NCBI RefSeq assembly: GCF_016406085.1
Contig: NZ_JAEHFJ010000004.1
Location: forward strand, 1 to 64,000
Source: Aureibaculum flavum
Lineage (GTDB): Bacteria; Bacteroidota; Bacteroidia; Flavobacteriales; Flavobacteriaceae
DNA length: 64,000 nucleotides
Reading direction: 5' to 3'
The notes under the pieces are model-generated. The model did no database searches, was not told the origin of the DNA, and saw nothing but the letters and a program-made list of their open reading frames with translations. This document shows, one piece after another, positions 45,360 to 55,287 of the stretch (within the stretch, counting starts at the first letter, position 1; every line of letters begins with the position of its first letter). Made by a program: the position numbers and the translations under genes.

Positions 45360-47462
45360 ATGAAAATATATGACGACAAACATATCAAAAATGTAGTCTT
45401 TGTAGGGGCTCACAACAGTGGTAAAACAACACTTTCAGAAACTATGCTTTTCGAAGCGGGACTAATCAATAGAAGAGGAGCGGTAGAAACGAAAAACACG
45501 ATATCAGATTTTCATGAGGTTGAACAAGAACGGGGTAATTCTGTGTTTGCCACGCCTTTACATACGGAATGGAGAAACTACAAAATAAATATTATAGACA
45601 CTCCTGGTTTAGATGATTTTATTGGTGAAATTATTTCTTCAATTAGGGTGGCTGATACTATTGTTACCGTGTTAAATGCACAATATGGAGTAGAAATAGG
45701 TACAGAAATCATATGGAATTATGTAGATAGATATAGTAAACCCACACTTTTTGTTATCAATCAAATAGATCATATCAATGCTAATTTTGATGAGAGTTTT
45801 AAGAGCATAACCTCGTTGGTTGGGAAAAATGCGATGAAAATTCAATACCCTATAAAAATAGATGGGGCACAGTGTATTGTTGATGTTCTAAAAATGAAAG
45901 TTTATAAATTTAAACCTACCGGTGGTAAGCCAGAGAAATTACCAATCCCAGATGATCAGATCGAATTGGCTAATAAACTGCATAATGAATTGATTGAGAA
46001 AGCAGCGGAAAATGACGATGAATTGTTGGAGTTATTCTTTGAAAAAGGGACTTTGAATGAAGATGAGATGCGAAAAGGGATTAAAGCCGGGATGTTGAAA
46101 CAAGAGTTGTTTCCTGTATTTTGTGTTTCTGCTTTAAATGATATGGGTACGGGCCGTTTAATGGGCTTTATAGATAATGTAGCTCCGGCGGCAGCGGATT
46201 TAAATATTGAGCAAACTCTAGAAGGCAAAGATATTATCGGTAAGAAAGAAGCACCAACAAGTTTATTTGTATTTAAAACGCTTAACGAGCCTAATTTAGG
46301 TCAAATCACGTATTTCAAGGTGGTATCAGGAGAGATTAACGTAAATGATAAAATGGTAAATTCTAGAAATGGAGAAACGGAAGCGATCAATCAATTGTTT
46401 ATTATGGATGGTAAAAAGCGTGAACCTGTTTCAAAATTAACTGCTGGAGATATTGGAGCTACCCTGAAATTAAAATATACGGAAACTAATGACACGCTTC
46501 ACGAGGTTGGTAAATCCATAACTATCAAACCTATAAAATACCCAGAGCCTAGAATCCGCAGGTCTATTGTGGCGGAGAATAAAAAGGATGAAGAAAAATT
46601 AAATGAGGCTTTAAAGAAAATTCACAATCAAGACCCGACTGTAACTATTCATTATGCGAAAGAATCGAAACAGTTAATTTTAGGATGTCAAGGGGAATTA
46701 CATCTGGCCATTGTAAACTGGCAGTTAGAGAATGAATATGGCATAAAAGTACGCTTTGAAAAACCGAAAATCACCTATAGAGAAACAATAAAACGATCAT
46801 CAACATCTAGTTATAAACATAAAAAACAATCTGGTGGTGCAGGACAGTTTGCTCAAGTACATATGAAAATTGAACCTTGGGAAGAGGGGATGCCAGATCC
46901 TGAAGGATTTAATATTAGAGGTAAGGAAGAAGTAGATTTACCTTGGGGTGGAAAGCTTGTTTTTTATAATTGTATTGTAGGAGGGGTTATTGATTTGCGA
47001 TACCTACCATCTGTAATGAAGGGGGTTTTAGAGGTGATGGAATCGGGTCCACTAACGGATTCGTATATCAGAGATGTGCGTGTAATGGTTTATGACGGAA
47101 AAATGCACTCTGTAGATTCTAACGATATTTCATTTAAAATTGCGGGAGCACATGCGTTTAAAGAAGCTTTTTTAAATGCGAACCCAAAATTATTAGAACC
47201 CGCACAAGAATTAACCGTAAAAGTACCTGAAGAGATGGTTGGGAATGTGATGACCGATTTACAATCGAGACGCTCCATTATTCAAAGTGTTGAAAGTAAC
47301 GGACATTATCAAATTTTAAAATGTATAGCACCAGCTGCGGAGCTTTTTGGCTATTCCACTAGTTTACGCTCTTTAACACAAGGGAGAGCTTCTTTTAGCT
47401 CTAAATTTTCGGCTTATCAGCCTGTGCCAAGTAATGTGCAACAACAATTAGTAAATCATTAA
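45360..47462 (+). CDS. EF-G-like GTPase paralogue without the catalytic His
   Basis: A 700-residue five-domain EF-G paralogue. G1 is GAHNSGKT (16-23), G4 is NQID and G5 SAL. The G3 motif is DTPGLDD (80-86) where EF-G has DTPGHVD, so the catalytic His is Leu84. Domains II to V follow (IKPIKYPEPRI, SGGAGQFAQVHMKIEPW, LQSRRSIIQSVESNGHY). An EF-G paralogue without GTPase activity is known in Bacteroides; this may be its counterpart. The canonical fusA is not in this window. The following gene is 24 bp away. Confidence 0.87.
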   Translation: MKIYDDKHIKNVVFVGAHNSGKTTLSETMLFEAGLINRRGAVETKNTISDFHEVEQERGNSVFATPLHTEWRNYKINIIDTPGLDDFIGEIISSIRVADTIVTVLNAQYGVEIGTEIIWNYVDRYSKPTLFVINQIDHINANFDESFKSITSLVGKNAMKIQYPIKIDGAQCIVDVLKMKVYKFKPTGGKPEKLPIPDDQIELANKLHNELIEKAAENDDELLELFFEKGTLNEDEMRKGIKAGMLKQELFPVFCVSALNDMGTGRLMGFIDNVAPAAADLNIEQTLEGKDIIGKKEAPTSLFVFKTLNEPNLGQITYFKVVSGEINVNDKMVNSRNGETEAINQLFIMDGKKREPVSKLTAGDIGATLKLKYTETNDTLHEVGKSITIKPIKYPEPRIRRSIVAENKKDEEKLNEALKKIHNQDPTVTIHYAKESKQLILGCQGELHLAIVNWQLENEYGIKVRFEKPKITYRETIKRSSTSSYKHKKQSGGAGQFAQVHMKIEPWEEGMPDPEGFNIRGKEEVDLPWGGKLVFYNCIVGGVIDLRYLPSVMKGVLEVMESGPLTDSYIRDVRVMVYDGKMHSVDSNDISFKIAGAHAFKEAFLNANPKLLEPAQELTVKVPEEMVGNVMTDLQSRRSIIQSVESNGHYQILKCIAPAAELFGYSTSLRSLTQGRASFSSKFSAYQPVPSNVQQQLVNH

Positions 47463-47486
47463 TGTGTAATTTAAAACAATAGTAAT

Positions 47487-47867
47487 ATGGAGACCAAAGT
47501 GTTGTATTTAAGCGATTTAAAATTTAATTTAGAGATTTGGAGACGAGAATTGAAGTTTCATGCCAAGGAAATGGATTTGTTTGAAAAAAAACTTGAAGAG
47601 ATAGCTAGTAGAGAGTTCAGTAAGAAGGCTTTAGTTCCTTTGGAAAGTTTTCAAAATAAGATAATGATAGAGCAAGACGTCATTTCTAAATTACAACATC
47701 GGTGTAAGGCAAAAATTAAGAGTATTAAAGCTGCTGATTTAAACGAAGAAGTGGATGGTAGACTGCAAAATGACCAACATAATTTGCGTAATGATATGCG
47801 TACCTATACGAAATTGCATCGTCAACTTAAAGAAGAAATGATGGATTATTTTTTGGAATGGTTGTAA
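47487..47867 (+). CDS. Coiled-coil hypothetical protein
   Basis: A 126-residue all-helical, charged protein (LKFNLEIWRRELKFHAKEMDLFEKKLEEIA, SKLQHRCKAKIKSIKAADL, TYTKLHRQLKEEMMDYFLEWL) with heptad-like spacing of hydrophobic residues. I do not recognise a family. The gap to the EF-G-like gene is 24 bp, which suggests co-transcription and possibly a linked role. Confidence 0.65.
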   Translation: METKVLYLSDLKFNLEIWRRELKFHAKEMDLFEKKLEEIASREFSKKALVPLESFQNKIMIEQDVISKLQHRCKAKIKSIKAADLNEEVDGRLQNDQHNLRNDMRTYTKLHRQLKEEMMDYFLEWL

Positions 47868-47918
47868 AAACAGTTATCGTTTTTGGGTAACTAAAACAGT
47901 ATACGTTATACCTTATTG

Positions 47919-49142
47919 TCATACCTCTTTAATATGTGGTGCAAAAAGCCTGAGTTTTCCTCTTTTTAAAAGTAATAATACTATAAAAGCAAGCATACCA
48001 CAGATAAAGAATCCAACAAATAGGGGAAGGGCAGTGTCGTTTATGAACCTACCAATATAGGTGCTAATGGATACTGCCATTAACGTGGAGATAAAACCAG
48101 TAATTGCAGCTCCTATCCCAGCTATATGGCCTACGGGTTGCATTGCTAACGCTCTTAAGTTTCCAAAAAGGAATCCTATAGATAGGAATTGTAAAGCAAA
48201 AAATCCAATTAAAATGGCTACAGGCGGATTGCCTGTATTGTAAAAGAATATACAATACAGAAAGGACGACGTCAAAAAGCCTAGCAACGCAAAAGTAACC
48301 AGTTTTTCCATGCCGAAACGCAATACCAAGGTGCCGTTTAAAAAAGTGGCTGTACCTACTGCAATAGCTAATCCTGCAAAAATAAATGGGAATTGATCGA
48401 CCATTAAATATTGTTTTTCAAATATTTGTTGACTTCCACTTAAATACACAATAAAAGCCCCTGTTATAAATCCCGAAATTACGGTATACCCAATGGTTGT
48501 TTTATGTTTTACTATTTCTCTTAAGCCATTCATAAAGATATGCGAAGAAAATGGTAATCGATTTTCAACGGCTAAGGTTTCATCTTGTCGTTTCCAAAAC
48601 CAAATGGATATTAATACGCTAAATATCAATTGACTATAGAAAATAGCTTGCCAATTGTAATGGTCAAGAATAAACTTTCCAGTTGCAGGTGCCACCGTAG
48701 GCACTAGTAAAAACACAACGGTAATAAACGACATAATTCTCGCCATATAATCTCCACTATATTTATCTCTAACCATAGCAATAGCAATGGTTCTAGGAGC
48801 TGAAAGTCCAATTCCTTGTAAAATTCGCCCGGCAATCATCATGTTTAAGCTGGTCGCATAAATACAAACAAAACTGGCAATTATAAATAAACCAAATCCC
48901 ATATAAACCACAGGTTTTCTGCCTAAGCTATCAGAAATAGGACCGAACAATAAAGGGCCTATCCCTAAACCTAAGAAGATCATGATAATGATCAATTGAT
49001 TGTCTGTTTCTTGTAAAGTGCCAATAGTGATGCCTATATACGATAATGCAGGTAATAATGCGTCTATAGCTAGTGCTACAGCAGACATTAATGACGCCAT
49101 TAAGGCGATAAATTCAATCTGACTCGATTTTTTTATTTGCAT
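47919..49142 (-). CDS. Bcr/CflA-type MFS drug exporter
   Basis: A 407-residue major facilitator protein with twelve membrane helices. GPISDSLGRKPVVYMGFGLF (helix 2-3 loop) and RILQGIGLSAPRTIAIAMVRDKY (helix 4) are the signatures of the Bcr/CflA subfamily, which uses the proton gradient to export drugs. Substrate cannot be predicted. Monocistronic, convergent with the coiled-coil gene. Confidence 0.9.
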   Translation of the reverse strand: MQIKKSSQIEFIALMASLMSAVALAIDALLPALSYIGITIGTLQETDNQLIIIMIFLGLGIGPLLFGPISDSLGRKPVVYMGFGLFIIASFVCIYATSLNMMIAGRILQGIGLSAPRTIAIAMVRDKYSGDYMARIMSFITVVFLLVPTVAPATGKFILDHYNWQAIFYSQLIFSVLISIWFWKRQDETLAVENRLPFSSHIFMNGLREIVKHKTTIGYTVISGFITGAFIVYLSGSQQIFEKQYLMVDQFPFIFAGLAIAVGTATFLNGTLVLRFGMEKLVTFALLGFLTSSFLYCIFFYNTGNPPVAILIGFFALQFLSIGFLFGNLRALAMQPVGHIAGIGAAITGFISTLMAVSISTYIGRFINDTALPLFVGFFICGMLAFIVLLLLKRGKLRLFAPHIKEV

Positions 49143-49291
49143 CGGGCAAAATTAGAGTAATTATATAAGGTGATTTAATTAAATGCTTAATTTTTAACAA
49201 ATAAATAACCTTAGTGTTCGTTAGAAATAGTAGCTCAAATAAAATATGATAATCCAATAATTGTAAATACTTAATAAAGTATATTTATCTC

Positions 49292-52159
49292 ATGAAAAAA
49301 TTACTCTCTTTGCCTACTAATCTGATCAGCTATTTTCATGAAATTGAAGATAAAAATAACGATGAATGGTTTTGTGCAGCAGACCCTGAAAATACACCTT
49401 TAGGTTCTGGAGGTGGTACAGCTTGGTTGTTGAAAGAATGTTGGGTAGATGATAAATCGGAAAGTTTTAGCCAATGGCTAGGTAAAGAAAAGAGAATTTT
49501 AATTCATGCTGGTGGACAAAGTAGACGCTTGCCCGGATATGCTCCTTCGGGAAAAATATTGACACCTATACCCGTTTTTCGATGGGAAAGAGGTCAGCAA
49601 ATTGATCAGAATTTATTGGACTTACAGGTTCCATTATATGAGAAAATCTTAAAAAAGACACCTAAAAACCTAAATACACTTGTGGCTAGCGGTGATGTGT
49701 ATATCCGGTCAGAAGGGCAGATTAATGAATTGCCAGATGTTGATGTTGCCTGTTATGGTTTATGGGTAAATGCGGAATTAGCGTGTAATCACGGGGTTTT
49801 TATATGTAATAAAAGCAATCCGGAAGAGTTGCTTTATATGCTTCAAAAGCCTCCCACACATGAGTTACAAGAATTATCGCAAGATAAATTGTATTTAATG
49901 GATGTTGGTATTTGGGTGTTGAGTGATAGAGCTATTGAGGTGTTGGTAAAACAGTCTGGATACAGTAAAGATGATCAAGGAAATTTAATAACTGAAAAGC
50001 CATTGAACTTCTATGATTTATATGGTGATTTCGGATTAAAAATGGGGATAAAAGAAGGTGGTGATGCTCCAGAAGTGAATGAGCTTACCGTTGCTATATT
50101 GCCTTTACCCAACGGAGAGTTTTATCATTTTGGGACCAGTAAAGAGTTGATTTCATCAACCTTAGCTATCCAAAACAGAGTGTTAGATCAACGTTCTATT
50201 TTGCATAAGGATGCAAAGCCACATCCTTCTATGTTTATTCAAAATGCAGATGTAAAAGTTAGTTTACATGCTGATCAGCGTAATTTATGGTTAGAAAATT
50301 CATTTATTGGAGCTAATTGGCAATTGACCTCTGATCATATTATTACTGGAGTTCCCTTTAATGATTGGAACCTCAATTTACAGAAAGGCATTTGTTTAGA
50401 CATTGTACCTGTTGATGATGATTTATATTGCATACGACCGTACGGGTTTAATGATAAATTTAGAGGAGCGGTTGGTGATGAGCAAACCTTTTGGTTAGAA
50501 CAAAGCTTCCAGACATGGTTGTCAGATAGAAATCTATCACTAGATGAGTTGTCTATTGACAAACAAACAGACATTCAAGATGCCGCTATTTTTCCGGTAG
50601 TACGTAAAGTGGATTTAACCGAGGAGCTTATTTCGTTTATGATTTCCGGTAATGACCCTAGTATTACCATGGAATATATGAATGTGGAGCGTATTTCTGC
50701 TTCACAGATAAGTAATAGAGCCAATTTAAACAGGTTGTATATAGGACGCGAAGCTTTTCGAAAAGATAATTATAGTTTGCTTCATAAAAACTATAAGAAA
50801 AGTATTTTTTACCAGATCGATTTAGATGATGTTGCAAAGCGAGTTGCTAAGGACAATTTGGTACTGTCTCTTGATCATGATCCTGCTGATCCGTTTTTAC
50901 AAATGCATGAGTTTATGTTTCAAGCAAAAGTAAAACAATATCAAAATAAAGACTTTAGTACAGAAGAGCACAAAGCCTTTAAAGTACTTCAAGAAAACAT
51001 TATTAATACGTTGTCTTTTAATAATTTACACCCTAAATTAAATGTGTATCAAGATCAGATTGTTTGGGGTAGGAGTCCCATACGAATAGACCTTGCTGGC
51101 GGTTGGTCAGACACGCCTCCGTACAGTTTAATACATGGTGGAGCTGTGGTGAATATGGCAATAGAATTGAATGGTCAACCACCATTACAGGTGTATATAA
51201 AGCCTTCAAAAGAGTATAAAATTATTTTGCGATCTATTGACATTGGCACTAGAGAAGATATTAGCACCTATGAAGAGTTATCTCAATTTAATGAAATAGG
51301 TTCTGCATTTTCAATTCCCAAAGTAGCCTTAAGTCTTGCGGGTTTTCATCCTAATTATTCAGAAAAGAGCTATAACAGTCTTTCTGATCAATTGAAAGAA
51401 TTTGGTTGTGGTATTGAAATATCTACCTTGGCAGCTATTCCTAAGGGTTCAGGTTTGGGTACAAGTTCTATATTAGCAGCTACCGTTTTAGGTGCTTTAT
51501 CTGACTTTTGTGGTTTTGGATGGAATCCCAATGAAATTAGTCATAGAACCTTGGTGTTAGAGCAGTTATTAACCACTGGTGGGGGTTGGCAAGATCAATA
51601 TGGTGGGGTTTTACCAGGTATAAAATTAATACATACGCAAAAGGGGAGTAGTCAACTTCCTGAAATTAAATGGGCACCAGAGTTTATCTTTTCTGAGCCT
51701 GAGCACAAAGCACGGATGTTGCTGTACTATACAGGAATAACACGGGTTGCAAAAAACATTTTGTCTGAAATTGTAAGAAGTATGTTTCTCAATGAAAACA
51801 AAAATAACACCCTTTTAGGAGAGATAAAACAGCATGCTTTTGACACTTTTGATGCATTACAGCGTGGTAATTTTACCAATTTCAGTAATTGTGTTGCTCA
51901 AACTTGGGTGCAGAATCAGCAATTGGATGCGGGTACTAATCCACCAGAAGTGCAACAAATACTGACTTTAATTAAAGACTATACTTCTGCTTTTAAATTA
52001 CCCGGTGCTGGTGGTGGTGGTTATATTTTTATCATTGCCAAAGACCAAGAGGCTGCCGGTAAAATAAGGCAAACATTAATTAGCAACCCACCCAATAGTT
52101 TAGCTCGTTTTGTAGATATCGATTTATCGCGTACAGGTATTCAGGTTACACGATCTTAA
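49292..52159 (+). CDS. fkp: Bifunctional L-fucokinase / fucose-1-phosphate guanylyltransferase
   Basis: A 955-residue protein, matching the length of Bacteroides Fkp. The N-terminal half (about 1-430) is the pyrophosphorylase (LIHAGGQSRRLPGYAPSGKILTPIPVF). The C-terminal third (about 590-955) is a GHMP kinase (IRIDLAGGWSDTPPYSLI, PKGSGLGTSSILAATVLGAL, LPGAGGGGYIFIIA). It converts L-fucose to GDP-fucose by the salvage route, for capsule or surface glycoprotein decoration. Stands alone with no fucose catabolism genes nearby. Confidence 0.92.
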   Translation: MKKLLSLPTNLISYFHEIEDKNNDEWFCAADPENTPLGSGGGTAWLLKECWVDDKSESFSQWLGKEKRILIHAGGQSRRLPGYAPSGKILTPIPVFRWERGQQIDQNLLDLQVPLYEKILKKTPKNLNTLVASGDVYIRSEGQINELPDVDVACYGLWVNAELACNHGVFICNKSNPEELLYMLQKPPTHELQELSQDKLYLMDVGIWVLSDRAIEVLVKQSGYSKDDQGNLITEKPLNFYDLYGDFGLKMGIKEGGDAPEVNELTVAILPLPNGEFYHFGTSKELISSTLAIQNRVLDQRSILHKDAKPHPSMFIQNADVKVSLHADQRNLWLENSFIGANWQLTSDHIITGVPFNDWNLNLQKGICLDIVPVDDDLYCIRPYGFNDKFRGAVGDEQTFWLEQSFQTWLSDRNLSLDELSIDKQTDIQDAAIFPVVRKVDLTEELISFMISGNDPSITMEYMNVERISASQISNRANLNRLYIGREAFRKDNYSLLHKNYKKSIFYQIDLDDVAKRVAKDNLVLSLDHDPADPFLQMHEFMFQAKVKQYQNKDFSTEEHKAFKVLQENIINTLSFNNLHPKLNVYQDQIVWGRSPIRIDLAGGWSDTPPYSLIHGGAVVNMAIELNGQPPLQVYIKPSKEYKIILRSIDIGTREDISTYEELSQFNEIGSAFSIPKVALSLAGFHPNYSEKSYNSLSDQLKEFGCGIEISTLAAIPKGSGLGTSSILAATVLGALSDFCGFGWNPNEISHRTLVLEQLLTTGGGWQDQYGGVLPGIKLIHTQKGSSQLPEIKWAPEFIFSEPEHKARMLLYYTGITRVAKNILSEIVRSMFLNENKNNTLLGEIKQHAFDTFDALQRGNFTNFSNCVAQTWVQNQQLDAGTNPPEVQQILTLIKDYTSAFKLPGAGGGGYIFIIAKDQEAAGKIRQTLISNPPNSLARFVDIDLSRTGIQVTRS

Positions 52160-52181
52160 TACTTTATAATATAAGAATTAC

Positions 52182-54371
52182 TTACTGTTTGATTATCTTT
52201 TCGTAATGAACTGAATGGTCAGAATTACTTGTAATTTTAGTGAAATATACACCTTTATTTAGGTTCATTAAGCTTAATGTAATAGTATTGGTTTGTTGTT
52301 CTATGTTCTTGTTATATATCAGTTTACCTGTAGAAGTGAATATGTCAATTTGAAAAGTATCAGCGTTTTCTTGTTGTAGTGTAATTTCATTGTCAAATGG
52401 AATAGGGAAGAGGCTCCATTCATTGTTGCTGTCACCACTGTTAATGTCCTCTCCGTTAAAATACTTGACTGCTAAATTAAAAGTTTCAATGCCAATTTTC
52501 TCTCCTATTTTCCGCCCTCTTATATCGTCAATTGGTGGATGAATTCCTCCCCAGATTCGTGATAAACTTGTTTGATCTGAGGCATCTCTATAGGTTGCCC
52601 ATTGTAAGGTTAAGTCCTGCGTGGGACCTTGTTCAAAAACGAGAAAGTCATTTTGCTTGATATCAAAAATTCCCATTCCTCCAGGAAAATATTCATTTCC
52701 GGTAAGTAGAGTCATTACTTCAGCAGCCGCTCTAGAAAAGGTAGAATGTCCAGAAACATAGCCTGCAAAAGGTGGCGTCACAAAGGTACCACGTTGATAT
52801 GGCCACCAATGCGTTCCTAGAATCCAATCGACACCAGCAACATCAGTTTCAGGATTGTCAATAAAGTCGGGACCTTTCCAAGCATATATTTTTATTTTAC
52901 CTACATTTTCATTGTTGGTTCCTGCCAAGGCATCACCAACTTCAATAACAGCGGTTAATCCGTCTACCAAAGGAATACCATGGGCATTGTAACTCGGTAA
53001 TTCTTTATCGGTACTTTGTCCTTTACTGGCCATATATCGAATGGCAGAAATAGGGCGTACATAATCGTAATATCCTTTTATTCCCCACGTGTTCACCGCA
53101 CAATCATGCATGGCACCGCCTAGCATTACATACGATTTCACATCCCATTCTAAATCGCTCATTAGAGCACCTTCGCCACCTAATCTTTTTTCAAGTGATG
53201 GATGGTCGTTTACATAATTTAAGATGGTAAACCAATGTCCCGGAGGTGTCTCTGAATCAGGACCATCTGCCCAAAACTCAGCCAACACACGTGCGTAATC
53301 AGATCTTTTTACCAATTGTGGAGCGTACGGTAGGTTAGTAACAGGGTTTAATGCATGACCGGTACCTGAATCTCCACCATCCGTAAAATCGTAAAAGGAT
53401 TTATAGGCAACAAAGGTATCTTCAAAATTTTCAATATCTGCATTGCCTATGGCAGCAGGTGAAATGTCAATTAATGTGTTGTCAGTCGGGTCTAAATGTG
53501 CAGACCAAGCAGCAACCAATAAAAAGTTCCATTTATAGGCATCATCAATTCCGTCTTCATTTGAATTTTTAATGTAAGGTGGTGGCCCCGGGTTATTATA
53601 TACATAACTATTAAAGTTATGGTTTAACACCTTAAGATCCTTTTGTTGTAATGAAAATGGCGTTACTTGACCCCATTCAGGACCTAGAAAATCAGGTGTT
53701 TTAGAATTGGAAACATTCCCACTTTGATCTATAAATACATCAAAGGCGAGGGGTTGCCAACGGTTGGGATCGATATCAATGTTTTCGGTATAGGTGTTTA
53801 GTTGTATGGGTGTATTTACAGGTTGATAAAACTGATTGTCAAAATTATTGGCTTCATTAGACCCGTCTTGCAAACCAAAAGCAATCATTTCTGCTCCTAA
53901 ATAATTACCTAAAGCGGCATAAGAACCGGTACTATAATCAGTTGCTGTAAAATTAGCGTCATAGCCATAAGAAATGAAAAGGTCTAAAAAGGATTTTTTA
54001 GTGGTGCTGACCAAAGGTGAATTTTGAAATCTATGGTTTAATAGCCTAAATAAGGCGTAACTCATCACTTCGTGAACGGCAGTTTCCGTATTGTCAGCTT
54101 GTTGAATGCCGTTAAAAATAGAGGTGTAGTTGCCTAATTTTTTTCCTAGTAATACCGTTTCTGCTTCATCATTAAAAATAGCCCAAGCATCATACATAAC
54201 CACGGAACTATGAAAAAGGTTACGGGCATGTGATGTTGGTCTAGCCACGTCATTACGGATGGCATCTAGTAATTGCTCATTCCAATCTCTAGCTACAGAA
54301 TGTTGACCAAAACTTGAAAGTATAGTACATGAACTAATTATAAGAAAAATGATGTTTTTTCTTGAAATCAT
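52182..54371 (-). CDS. Vanadium-dependent haloperoxidase-like PAP2 protein with type A sorting domain
   Basis: A 729-residue secreted protein (signal peptide about 1-22). The PAP2/haloperoxidase core is at about 510-625: WPYQRGTFVTPP, SGHSTFS with His542 and RIWGGIHPPIDD with His611, the vanadate-binding His. The last 80 residues (WSLFPIPFDNEITLQQ, IFTSTGKLIYN, LNKGVYFTKI) are a type IX type A sorting domain. It could oxidise halides or act as a phosphatase; the sequence alone cannot tell. Right next to the repeat array. Confidence 0.9.
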   Translation of the reverse strand: MISRKNIIFLIISSCTILSSFGQHSVARDWNEQLLDAIRNDVARPTSHARNLFHSSVVMYDAWAIFNDEAETVLLGKKLGNYTSIFNGIQQADNTETAVHEVMSYALFRLLNHRFQNSPLVSTTKKSFLDLFISYGYDANFTATDYSTGSYAALGNYLGAEMIAFGLQDGSNEANNFDNQFYQPVNTPIQLNTYTENIDIDPNRWQPLAFDVFIDQSGNVSNSKTPDFLGPEWGQVTPFSLQQKDLKVLNHNFNSYVYNNPGPPPYIKNSNEDGIDDAYKWNFLLVAAWSAHLDPTDNTLIDISPAAIGNADIENFEDTFVAYKSFYDFTDGGDSGTGHALNPVTNLPYAPQLVKRSDYARVLAEFWADGPDSETPPGHWFTILNYVNDHPSLEKRLGGEGALMSDLEWDVKSYVMLGGAMHDCAVNTWGIKGYYDYVRPISAIRYMASKGQSTDKELPSYNAHGIPLVDGLTAVIEVGDALAGTNNENVGKIKIYAWKGPDFIDNPETDVAGVDWILGTHWWPYQRGTFVTPPFAGYVSGHSTFSRAAAEVMTLLTGNEYFPGGMGIFDIKQNDFLVFEQGPTQDLTLQWATYRDASDQTSLSRIWGGIHPPIDDIRGRKIGEKIGIETFNLAVKYFNGEDINSGDSNNEWSLFPIPFDNEITLQQENADTFQIDIFTSTGKLIYNKNIEQQTNTITLSLMNLNKGVYFTKITSNSDHSVHYEKIIKQ

Positions 54372-54454
54372 TGGTTAGTTAAAATAATAGTGATCATTAT
54401 CTCTTTTATTAACGTAGAGATTGGAAATTTATTTGTTGTGATTTTCATTAAGCA

Positions 54455-54917
54455 GTTCTCGATACTCCTGAAGCGTCGGGATTCATTCTTCAAGATCACT
54501 CGAACGGACGGTATCATTTAACTTTTTATTGAACGTCACTTCGAGTGGTTATAGTAAAGTGATAACTTTACTATAAATGTATCGAGAAGCAATTGGTTTG
54601 TAAATCTTAACTCGAATTAGACAGTTCTCGATACTATCTTTCGTTCCTCAAGATCACTCGAATGGACGTTGAAGTTTGAATTCTAGTTACAATTATAAAT
54701 TATACGTCTCTTCGAGTGTTTTTAATAATGCGGTAGCATATTGAAAAATGTATCGAGAAGCGTTTATCACGTTACTTAAAAGTTCTCGATACTATCTTTC
54801 ATTCTTCAAGATCACTCGAACGGACGGATAGGTTTAACTTTTAAGTAACAAACATATATTGTACGTCACTTCGAGTGTTTTTAATTTGCGACAGTAAAGT
54901 AAAAATGTATCGAGAAG
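54455..54917. repeat. Palindromic repeat array, left part (units 1-3)
   Basis: Units run 54455-54589, 54624-54760 and 54782-54917. Each opens with GTTCTCGATAC and closes with GTATCGAGAA, with CACTCGAACGGACG pairing imperfectly with CGTC..TTCGAGTG inside. Unit 1 also contains the ATAGTAAAGT/ACTTTACTAT hairpin; units 2 and 3 have a divergent right arm (TCGAGTGTTTTTAAT). They lie between the haloperoxidase and GIY-YIG genes. Confidence 0.9.
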
Positions 54918-54994
54918 TAATTTCAATATCAATAGACCAAACGGTTAGGGACGGAAAGGTTTTATTTTTAAATAATTATACCTAGTTTTACTAA

Positions 54995-55285
54995 ATGCAA
55001 CTTTCTTTTGTTTACATATTAAAATGTAATGATGATTCTTACTATACTGGAGTAACTTCGGATTTGACCAAAAGAATATTTCAACATGAAAATGGTATTT
55101 TTAAAGGCAGTTATACTTACCAAAGACGTCCAGTAGTTTTAGTGTTTTATGCAGAATTTACCGATATTAACTTAGCTATAGTTACTGAAAAGCAAATTAA
55201 AAAATGGTCAAGAGCGAAAAAAGAAGCGTTGATAAATGATGAATATGATTTGCTTCCTAATCTGGCTAAGAAGAAATTTAAGTAA
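54995..55285 (+). CDS. Small GIY-YIG nuclease embedded in the repeat array
   Basis: A 96-residue stand-alone GIY-YIG domain of the UPF0213/YhbQ type. VYILKCNDDSYYTGVTSDLTKRIFQHENG carries the GIY/YIG strands (YTG), Arg and His, and IVTEKQIKKWSRAKKEALI holds the catalytic Glu and basic helix. It is the only gene inside a 1.84-kb palindromic array, and unit 4 begins 2 bp after its stop codon. It could nick or cut DNA at these repeats, which would make it a REP/RAYT-like partner with a different fold. No signal or other domain. Function inferred. Confidence 0.9.
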   Translation: MQLSFVYILKCNDDSYYTGVTSDLTKRIFQHENGIFKGSYTYQRRPVVLVFYAEFTDINLAIVTEKQIKKWSRAKKEALINDEYDLLPNLAKKKFK

Positions 55286-55287
55286 GA

